This document shows, one piece after another, positions 1 to 4,827 of a stretch of DNA of 5,522 nucleotides. Location: the NCBI GenBank assembly GCA_011620045.1, contig WOZY01000297.1, positions 1 to 5,522 on the forward strand, read 5' to 3'. Origin of the DNA: Mesotoga sp. Lineage in GTDB: Bacteria; Thermotogota; Thermotogae; Petrotogales; Kosmotogaceae. Every line of letters starts with the position of its first letter. The first letter of the stretch is position 1. The translations under genes were made by a program, and so were the position numbers. A model generated the notes under the pieces. The model was given only the letters and a program-made list of their open reading frames with translations, did no database searches and was not told the DNA's origin.

Positions 1-962
1 AGTCCAAGAGTAGAAGGAATGATCAGAAAGGCAAGCACCGTCAGAGAATCCCACAGAGATTTTCTGAACCTCCCCTTCGAATCTGCGGAAGTAAGCTTTG
101 AGAGCTTTGGAAGCGCCACAGTTGCCACGGCAATGGCAAAGACACCAAGCGGAAGCTGATAAAGCCGCTGCGCGTAACCAAGGCTGGAGACGGTCCCTCT
201 GCCCAGTTCGGTTGAGACTCTTATATCCACAAAGGAATTGATCTCGTTTATTGCCGGAGATATCGCCGAGAACAGAAAGAGAACAAGGAACTCCTTCGCA
301 TCGCTCTTGTTATATCCCGGCTTGAAAACAAAGCCTTTTGATCGGGCGGCCAGGGCTACTACAAGAAGCTGTATAGCTCCTCCGGCCAGAAAGCCGATAG
401 TGGGACCAACGATCGGAGGAGAAAACCTGGCTGAAAGCAGAATGCCTGCAATCGTTGAGAGATTGATGAACATGGGAGTTATCGCCGCGATGAAGAAGGC
501 ATCGAGACTGTTCAGGACTCCGCAGTAGACTGCCCAGAGAGAGACAAGAACAATAAAGGGAAAAGAGATTCTGATGAGTCTGGATGTCAGCTCAAGAGCC
601 GCCTGATCGAAGCCACCGGCGAAGACTGAGGCAACCCCTTCGGAGAAAACCATCCCGCCCGCCGAAATCGATCCGGAGACTATCAAAACGAAGACCATAA
701 CGGTTGAGGCGAATGTGAAAGCCCTCTTACCGGAGTTCTTCAGCTTTTCGTTGAAAAGAGGAACGAAAGCCATTGTCATTGCGCCGTCGGCAAAAATCTT
801 CCTTAGAAAGAAGGGAATCATGATTGCGACAAGATAGGCATCATACTGGGCCGACGTCCCGAAGTAATTTGCAAATAGAGAGTCTCTGGCGAGACCCGTT
901 ATCCTTGATAACATAGTTGCTATAGCAAAGAGAGCCGTGCTTCTAGCTGTGCTTGCCGTCAT
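1..962 (-). CDS. murJ: MurJ lipid II flippase, N-terminal 320 residues (3' end outside window)
   Basis: Integral membrane protein of the MOP exporter superfamily (MurJ/MviN) that flips the peptidoglycan precursor lipid II across the cytoplasmic membrane. The frame is open from an ATG at 962 to the left edge with no stop, so about 320 of a usual 470-520 residues are present. The first helix carries SRITGLARDSLFANYFG (residues 19-35), followed by YDAYLVA (40-46) and LRKIFADGAMTMAFVPLF (53-70), the diagnostic N-terminal MurJ blocks. R26, D27 and R54 appear to match the central-cavity Arg-Asp and Arg residues known from the Thermosipho MurJ structure. A further family block, QRLYQLPLGVFAIA, lies at 265-278. 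Long hydrophobic helices are evident, e.g. 84-98, 132-148 and 223-236. The start is supported by GGAGGT (967-972, minus) four bases upstream. The gene is divergent from wecB, another cell-envelope gene. Identification is secure; only the C-terminal helices cannot be examined. Confidence 0.95.
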   Translation of the reverse strand, partial: MTASTARSTALFAIATMLSRITGLARDSLFANYFGTSAQYDAYLVAIMIPFFLRKIFADGAMTMAFVPLFNEKLKNSGKRAFTFASTVMVFVLIVSGSISAGGMVFSEGVASVFAGGFDQAALELTSRLIRISFPFIVLVSLWAVYCGVLNSLDAFFIAAITPMFINLSTIAGILLSARFSPPIVGPTIGFLAGGAIQLLVVALAARSKGFVFKPGYNKSDAKEFLVLFLFSAISPAINEINSFVDIRVSTELGRGTVSSLGYAQRLYQLPLGVFAIAVATVALPKLSKLTSADSKGRFRKSLWDSLTVLAFLIIPSTLG

Positions 963-979
963 AGAGACCTCCACAAAAG

Positions 980-985
980 ATTATA
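980..985 (-). promoter_or_regulatory. Candidate -10 box for murJ
   Basis: A perfect TATAAT lies on the minus strand in the divergent spacer. It predicts a transcription start near 973, right beside the GGAGGT ribosome site at 972-967, so the leader would be very short. No good -35 is seen at 16-18 bp; TTTCTC is the best there. This is inferred from consensus only. Confidence 0.45.
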
Positions 986-1054
986 ATACACGGAAGATGC
1001 GAGAGAAAGGCGATTATTGTCGATATCTTTTCAAACAAGTAGAAAAGAGAACTA

Positions 1055-1063
1055 TGATATACT
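1055..1063 (+). promoter_or_regulatory. Extended -10 promoter for wecB
   Basis: TGATATACT fits the extended -10 pattern TGnTATAAT with one mismatch, and an overlapping TATGAT sits at 1053-1058. A T-rich stretch at 1028-1034 could act as a weak -35 for the latter. The predicted start of transcription, near 1070, lies just after the first in-frame ATG at 1067. That ATG would then not be on the mRNA, which supports a downstream start for wecB. Confidence 0.5.
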
Positions 1064-1108
1064 GAAATGGCTCTTACGAAAGTTTTAAGGGGGAAGGGCA
1101 GAAGGCTG

Positions 1109-2221
1109 ATGAAAATGAAAAAGGTCGCTTTGATTTTCGGGACCAGACCCGAGGCGGTGAAAATGGCTCCCGTCTACCTCGCCCTCAAGAATTCACCTCT
1201 TGAGCCCGTAGTTATTGCAACTGCTCAGCACAGAGAGATGCTTGACCAGGTTCTATCTCTCTTCGGCATAGAACCGAATTTCGATCTGAACATAATGCGC
1301 CAGAGACAGTCTCTGGCGAGCCTCACTTCCAGGTTGATCGACAAGCTTGATGAGATCTATTCGGAGAATGATTTTCATATGACTCTCGTCCAGGGCGACA
1401 CGACATCGACATTCGCAGGGGCGCTGGTTTCTTTCTACCACAAAATCCCTGTCGGTCACGTTGAAGCTGGGCTTAGAACAGAAAACGTTTATGATCCCTT
1501 CCCAGAAGAAATCAACCGAAGACTGAATGGAGTGATTTCAACCTATCACTATCCTCCGACGGAAACGGCAAAGAGGAATTTGATGAATGAGGGCGTTCGG
1601 GAGGACCGCATGCTTGTGACAGGCAACACCGTGATCGATGCATTGCTGTGGGTGACCGATAACAAGTCCAAACTGACTTCCAGCTACAGGGAGTCCATAG
1701 GTGTAGAGGGAGATGAGTACATTCTCGTAACGATGCACAGAAGGGAAAATTGGGGCAAGCCGATGCGAGAGGTTATGAAAGCCATAAAGGATATCCTTGC
1801 CCAATTTCCGAATTTGAAAGTCGTCTTCCCGGTTCATCTCAACCCCGCTGTAAGGGAGATTGTCTTTCCCGAGCTCGAGAAACACAGACGGATCGTTTTG
1901 ACCGACCCGCTCGACTATCTACCATTTGTATCACTTATGGAGAAATCAAAGCTGATACTGACCGATTCTGGCGGAATACAGGAAGAGGCCCCCGCTCTTG
2001 GAAAGCCTACTCTTGTTCTCAGGCGCACAACTGAAAGGCCTGAAGCAATCCAGGCAGGAACAGCGAAACTTGTAGGAACCGACAGAAAAACAGTATTCTG
2101 CGAGACGGTGAGACTTCTGAGCGACTCGGAGGAATACTTCCGGATGGCGAGAGCCACAAATCCCTTCGGGGACGGCAAAGCCTCACAGAGAATCGTCAAG
2201 CATCTCTGTGATAATCTCTAG
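1109..2221 (+). CDS. wecB: UDP-N-acetylglucosamine 2-epimerase (non-hydrolysing)
   Basis: Cytoplasmic enzyme interconverting UDP-GlcNAc and UDP-ManNAc, the ManNAc donor for surface polysaccharides or teichoic-type polymers; GT-B fold, same family as B. subtilis MnaA. Blocks in order, numbered from the chosen start: GTRPEAVKMAPV (11-22), TAQHREMLDQV (38-48, part of the allosteric UDP-GlcNAc site in the family), GDTTSTFAG (96-104), GHVEAGLRT (116-124), PFPEEINR (130-137), TGNTVIDALL (171-180), TMHRRENWG (208-216), PVHLNP (241-246) and LTDSGGIQEEAPALGKP (284-300). D97, E119, E133 and H210 match the catalytically important residues of E. coli WecB. The frame also opens at an ATG at 1067 (14 residues longer), but that codon abuts the -10 box and has no ribosome site. 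The ATG at 1109 follows AAGGG (1094-1098) and gives ten residues before GTRPE, as in MnaA; an ATG at 1115 is also possible. VLRRTTERPE (303-312) has Arg where Asp is common. Length, 370 residues, is normal. Confidence 0.95.
   Translation: MKMKKVALIFGTRPEAVKMAPVYLALKNSPLEPVVIATAQHREMLDQVLSLFGIEPNFDLNIMRQRQSLASLTSRLIDKLDEIYSENDFHMTLVQGDTTSTFAGALVSFYHKIPVGHVEAGLRTENVYDPFPEEINRRLNGVISTYHYPPTETAKRNLMNEGVREDRMLVTGNTVIDALLWVTDNKSKLTSSYRESIGVEGDEYILVTMHRRENWGKPMREVMKAIKDILAQFPNLKVVFPVHLNPAVREIVFPELEKHRRIVLTDPLDYLPFVSLMEKSKLILTDSGGIQEEAPALGKPTLVLRRTTERPEAIQAGTAKLVGTDRKTVFCETVRLLSDSEEYFRMARATNPFGDGKASQRIVKHLCDNL
1298..1318. repeat. 21 bp perfect palindrome inside wecB
   Basis: CGCCAGAGAC and its exact reverse complement GTCTCTGGCG flank one central A. 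The sequence encodes part of RQRQSLA in WecB, a stretch that resembles the same region of MnaA, so codon choice may simply have produced it. Its right half plus flanks, AGTCTCTGGCGAG, recurs exactly at 881-893 inside murJ. Function is unknown. Confidence 0.5.
2184..2210. repeat. Inverted repeat at the wecB 3' end
   Basis: CACAGAGA (2184-2191) and TCTCTGTG (2203-2210) form an 8 bp perfect stem with an 11-base loop, inside the last codons of wecB and just before the convergent junction with the DUF2461 gene. No T-run follows on either strand, so it is not a standard intrinsic terminator, though its position would suit a weak bidirectional one. Confidence 0.3.
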
Positions 2222-2231
2222 ATCCGATTGT

Positions 2232-2936
2232 CTAAGGCAAGTCTTCGCTTTCTCTCATCTTCAGCTCCCAGAAGTATTCGTATAGCTCTGAAAGTGAGGA
2301 GAACGCTATCTTCAGATGCTCCACAAGTGCCGAAGAAAGCAGAACTTCATCGACCTCGCGATTGGCAGCTATGTAGAAATCTCTATACTGGAACCATTCG
2401 ATCAACTCTTCGGGAACATCGTCTCTCTTTCTTCTTCTTTTATACTTCTCTCCGAACACTGAAAAGTCGCTCTCTCTAAGGATTCTGGTTTTGTCAATGA
2501 ATCTGTCAGGATTCTTCCAGATCTCTTCGTGAAGCTTGGCCATCGTCTCGCGAGAAGGCAGGTAAAAACCCATTCCGTATCTGTACCGGTCGGGAAAGAG
2601 TTCAAAGAAGAAGCCCGGAGAGTCCTTCCAATCCGGAACTGGAACCCTGAAGGTAAACCACATGTTGGTTCTGTATGGAGGCCTTCCCTTGTTGCGCCTC
2701 GCATCCCTGCTGATTCTGCTTATAGTTTTCCCAACTTGAGGGCTGATCTCGATGAATGGATCGAGATCCTCCATAAAAGGACCGATGCTTTTTACGAGGC
2801 TCCTGAATGGTTCAAGCAAGACCCGGCGATACCGGTCCCTGTTCTTCTCCATCCATGAGCGGTTGTTATTCATTCCCAGATCAATCAAGAACGAAAGCGT
2901 CTCGCTGGAAAATCCAGAAAACTCTTCTTCAGTCAT
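2232..2936 (-). CDS. DUF2461 family protein (TIGR02453-like)
   Basis: A 234-residue soluble protein with no signal peptide or membrane segment. It matches the DUF2461 pattern: an N-terminal FLIDLGMNNNRSWMEKNRDRY (the family's short motif of repeated Asn, Arg and Trp, residues 16-36), then a central RISRDARRNKGRPPYRTN (74-91, the family's RxxRDxRFxxDKxPYKTN block), then GFFFELFPDRYRYGMGFYLPS (108-128), which parallels the family's pattern of an aromatic run, a gap and a GxGxYxP motif. The biochemical function of the family is unknown to me. The ATG at 2936 overlaps the TGA of the upstream PHP gene (ATGA) and is preceded by GGAGGA (minus), so translation is probably coupled. The family call rests on remembered motifs; the reading frame itself is secure. 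A basic patch, KYKRRRKRDD (164-173), is noticeable in the second half. Confidence 0.85.
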   Translation of the reverse strand: MTEEEFSGFSSETLSFLIDLGMNNNRSWMEKNRDRYRRVLLEPFRSLVKSIGPFMEDLDPFIEISPQVGKTISRISRDARRNKGRPPYRTNMWFTFRVPVPDWKDSPGFFFELFPDRYRYGMGFYLPSRETMAKLHEEIWKNPDRFIDKTRILRESDFSVFGEKYKRRRKRDDVPEELIEWFQYRDFYIAANREVDEVLLSSALVEHLKIAFSSLSELYEYFWELKMRESEDLP

Positions 2937-3685
2937 TCTTCCTCCAGGATTCTGAAAGGTACGTAACTGCCGTTCTCACAGTAAAACACCTCTCTCACTC
3001 CAATTCCCTTTAACAATGAAACGGCTTGAGCGCTGTACTTCCCGACCTGTTGCGCTCTATGCGAGTCAGATCCTATTGTCAGGAGATTGCCACCCAGTTC
3101 GAGATACCTCTCGATTACCCATGACTGGGGCGATGGATCTCCAAGTCCATACATCCAGCCCGAAGTGTTCACTTCTAGCCCAACATGATTCGAAACCAAC
3201 TTCATGAGAAGACGATCTATCAGCGGTCCGGGTTTCGGCGGTCTTCCAAATGGTATGTGTCTCCTCAAAAAATCCAGGTGTCCAAAGAAACCCGGCCTAT
3301 CGATAAGATCGACGGCGAGAGTCGCCTCCTGAAGGTAGATTTCCCAGGGATCTTCGAGACTCTTTAGATCAGGCCTGCCAGGAACTGTGTGAACAGAGTA
3401 GAGATAGTAATCCATTTCCTCTCCTGGCCAGAGAATCCCTTCAGACTGCAGCCCGAGTTCCAGACCGGCAAGCACTTTAATGGGAAGTTCTCCATCGAAA
3501 CTCCTTATTTCCTTCAGATAGCCGCTGACCTGTTCCGGCTGGAGACAGACTTCCTGACAGACATAAGGATCGAAATGATCCGAAAAACCCACGACCTGAA
3601 GCCCGATATCTACTGCCGAATGTATTATCTCCTCCACAGTATTCCTTCCATCTGAAAAAGTTGTGTGATTGTGTATATCAATCAT
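2933..3685 (-). CDS. PHP-domain metal-dependent phosphoesterase (HisJ-like)
   Basis: A 250-residue cytoplasmic protein of the polymerase and histidinol phosphatase (PHP) superfamily, which uses a cluster of two or three metals to hydrolyse phosphoesters. Visible metal-ligand motifs: DIHNHTTFSDG (residues 3-13; H5, H7, D12), FSDHFD (34-39; H37), GLELG (74-78; E76), YSVHTV (96-101; H99), FGHLDF (134-139; H136), LEVNTSG (170-176) and IGSDSHRAQQVG (204-215; D207, H209). All motifs are intact. Length and layout fit the histidinol-phosphatase (HisJ/HisK) type, but no histidine genes are nearby, so the substrate is open. The frame extends to a TTG at 3718 overlapping the recombinase stop, adding 11 residues. 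I prefer the ATG at 3685 because GGCGGAG ends seven bases upstream and the family starts almost directly with the HxH motif. It follows the recombinase by 29 bp and overlaps the DUF2461 start. Confidence 0.88.
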   Translation of the reverse strand: MIDIHNHTTFSDGRNTVEEIIHSAVDIGLQVVGFSDHFDPYVCQEVCLQPEQVSGYLKEIRSFDGELPIKVLAGLELGLQSEGILWPGEEMDYYLYSVHTVPGRPDLKSLEDPWEIYLQEATLAVDLIDRPGFFGHLDFLRRHIPFGRPPKPGPLIDRLLMKLVSNHVGLEVNTSGWMYGLGDPSPQSWVIERYLELGGNLLTIGSDSHRAQQVGKYSAQAVSLLKGIGVREVFYCENGSYVPFRILEEE

Positions 3686-3720
3686 TTGAAATCTCCGCCA
3701 TTTATACTTGTATATCAATC
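3672..3720. repeat. 12 bp direct repeat flanking the recombinase/PHP junction
   Basis: TGTATATCAATC occurs at 3672-3683 and again at 3709-3720, 37 bp apart. On the coding (minus) strand it reads GATTGATATACA. One copy spans the recombinase stop codon and the other covers the first codons of the PHP gene, with the PHP ribosome site between. It coincides with the edge of the AT-rich block in the recombinase. Confidence 0.6.
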
Positions 3721-3945
3721 TGATAGCAATTGTACAGCTGCTCGTTTTTCTTTATCGGTTATATGCAAATATATACTTGTAGTAGCTAAATTTGCATGAC
3801 CTAGTAACTCTTGTACGGTTTTTATACTTGCCCCTTTTTGTAAAAGCTGTGTAGCAAAGCTATGCCTGAATAAATGTGGATGTATTCTCTTATCTGGATA
3901 TACTAATTTTACTTGCGTATTTAGTACTTTGGGAATTACGTTTCT
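3700..3945. other. AT-rich block covering the recombinase 3' end
   Basis: Hand counts give about 34% GC for 3721-3940 against about 50% for 3961-4140 within the same gene. On the coding strand, Leu is mostly TTA/CTA, Val almost always GTA, Ile mostly ATA and Gln mostly CAA. The upstream two thirds use CTC, CTG, CTT, GTC and ATC freely. The block ends at the PHP ribosome site. It is best read as a segment of different origin, although the protein stays in frame and intact. Confidence 0.6.
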
Positions 3946-4614
3946 TGCCATTGGCTCTCCGCGAGTTCCCACAAAGACGTGATCTTCGTACTCATCAACG
4001 GGAAAGTCCTTCCTTATTGAGAGATAATCCTTCAGGATGGTAAGAACCTGGTCGTTCATGGGAACCTCTCTGTCTCTGTTTCCCTTTCCACTCATAACCC
4101 TGACTGCAGGAGAGCTTCCCAGACGCAGATCGCCGAGTCTGAGCTTGCACACTTCACTGACCCTCAATCCGCAGAAATACATTGTTGCCACAATGGCCCT
4201 GTTCCTCTTACCGAGATTCGTTTCCTTGAAAGAGGAGAGAATCTCCATGACCTCATCGTGACTTATGTAGTCTGGAATCCTGCGTCGCGTCTTGGGATTC
4301 TTTATAAGCTCGGTTGGGACCTTCCCCACCATTCCGCTGATGTATAGAAATGTGTAAAAAGATCTTATTGTCGAAAGGTTTCTGGCTACAGTTGTTGCCG
4401 AAGGTTTCTTTTTGGAATATTTCCCCTGCGAATACTCTTTCACGAAGAGTTCAATATCGCTTCTCTTCACTGTAGTATAGTCGATGTCGTGACTGCTAAG
4501 GAAGCTTTCGAAATGACGGAGATCGGAAAGATATGCACCAATAGTGTTGGAAGACATATTCCTAACAAATTCCATGTTCTCCTTGAACCTCTCAACCGAT
4601 TCGTTGAACTTCAT
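3715..4614 (-). CDS. XerC/XerD-type tyrosine site-specific recombinase
   Basis: A 299-residue tyrosine recombinase, the usual length of XerC/XerD, which resolve chromosome dimers at dif; related integrases move elements. An N-terminal SAM-like core-binding domain (about 3-95, NTIGAYLSDLRHFESFL at 23-39) is followed by the catalytic domain. Catalytic residues: R151 in CGLRVSEVCKLRLGDL, K177 in SGKGNRDREVPM, H247 and R250 in HPHLFRHSFATQLL, H273 in LLGHANLATTSIYLH, and the nucleophile Y282. All are present. The frame opens two codons earlier at TTG 4620, but the ATG at 4614 sits six bases after GGGGG (4621-4625, minus) and is preferred. It is probably the first gene of an operon with the PHP and DUF2461 genes. 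Odd feature: from about codon 222 to the stop, composition falls to about a third GC with foreign-looking codon use. No second Xer gene, transposase or phage gene is visible, so a housekeeping single-Xer role is as likely as an integrase. Confidence 0.92.
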   Translation of the reverse strand: MKFNESVERFKENMEFVRNMSSNTIGAYLSDLRHFESFLSSHDIDYTTVKRSDIELFVKEYSQGKYSKKKPSATTVARNLSTIRSFYTFLYISGMVGKVPTELIKNPKTRRRIPDYISHDEVMEILSSFKETNLGKRNRAIVATMYFCGLRVSEVCKLRLGDLRLGSSPAVRVMSGKGNRDREVPMNDQVLTILKDYLSIRKDFPVDEYEDHVFVGTRGEPMARNVIPKVLNTQVKLVYPDKRIHPHLFRHSFATQLLQKGASIKTVQELLGHANLATTSIYLHITDKEKRAAVQLLSD

Positions 4615-4638
4615 AATCAACCCCCAGATTATTGTAAA

Positions 4639-4668
4639 TATGAGTCATAATAGTCATTATGACTCATA
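4639..4668. promoter_or_regulatory. 30 bp palindrome, dif-like Xer site or recombinase operator
   Basis: Perfect 13 bp arms (4639-4651 and 4656-4668) flank four bases, AGTC. The inner 28 bp reads as arm ATGAGTCATAA (4640-4650), centre TAGTCA (4651-4656), arm TTATGACTCAT (4657-4667). This is the 11-6-11 layout of bacterial dif sites, with their inner CATAA and TTATG. The outer halves differ from E. coli dif. The palindrome begins at the predicted +1 of the recombinase promoter, so it could equally be an autoregulatory operator or a 5'-end mRNA hairpin. Confidence 0.6.
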
Positions 4669-4674
4669 ATTCAT

Positions 4675-4683
4675 ATTATAGCA
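4675..4683 (-). promoter_or_regulatory. Extended -10 promoter for the recombinase operon
   Basis: TGCTATAAT on the minus strand matches the extended -10 consensus TGnTATAAT exactly, and the bases before it make TGTGC. No convincing -35 is present at 17-18 bp, as is usual for extended -10 promoters. The predicted start is near 4668, giving a leader of about 54 bases to the ATG at 4614 that begins with the palindrome. Confidence 0.6.
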
Positions 4684-4729
4684 CAGCCTGCTTTTGAACA
4701 CGAATTCTGTACACCCCATGTGATAAGGG

Positions 4730-4750
4730 TTACGAAGCCGGGCCTCGTAA
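4730..4750 (-). repeat. Inverted repeat downstream of the unknown gene
   Basis: On the minus strand, TTACGAGGC and GCTTCGTAA form a 9 bp stem around a three-base CCG loop, with one G-U pair. On the plus strand the same position is an A-C mismatch, so RNA from the minus strand is the better folder. It lies about 80 bases past the stop of the unknown gene. No U-run follows, so terminator status is doubtful. Confidence 0.35.
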
Positions 4751-4827
4751 ATTGCCCTGTATCGCATTTTTTCTACACGAGATATCTAATTATATTCTCA
4801 CGGCAAGAAACGAGCGCTATGAGCCGT

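Larger units (their letters stand above)
4669..4827. other. Non-coding spacer upstream of the recombinase promoter
   Basis: This stretch holds the recombinase -10 box and the inverted repeat at 4730-4750. It also has a second TATAAT on the minus strand (4789-4794) without any supporting -35 or TGn, and a plus-strand T6 run near 4767-4772. No gene is credible: the plus-strand frame beginning at 4720 is mostly antisense to the unknown gene and has no ribosome site. Confidence 0.5.

Noticed and set aside
238..528. 96-codon plus-strand frame
   Set aside because: Entirely antisense to murJ, whose protein motifs are unmistakable.
2161..2172. Short TCCC-TTCG-GGGA tetraloop hairpin near the wecB end as a terminator
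   Set aside because: Only a 4 bp stem, no T-run, and it encodes the conserved-looking NPFGDG of the epimerase.
2228..3207. Several plus-strand frames of 60-109 codons
   Set aside because: All are antisense to the DUF2461 and PHP genes, with low-complexity, Ser/Arg-rich translations and no family motifs.
3716..3718. TTG start for the PHP gene overlapping the recombinase stop
   Set aside because: No ribosome site at proper spacing, while the ATG at 3685 has GGCGGAG and puts the HxH motif at the expected N-terminal position.
4639..4668. Palindrome as an intrinsic terminator
   Set aside because: The stem is AT-rich, has no T-run after it on either strand and lies between a promoter and its gene.
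4789..4794. TATAAT on the minus strand as another recombinase promoter
   Set aside because: No -35 at usable spacing and no TGn extension; the box at 4675-4683 is much better and closer.
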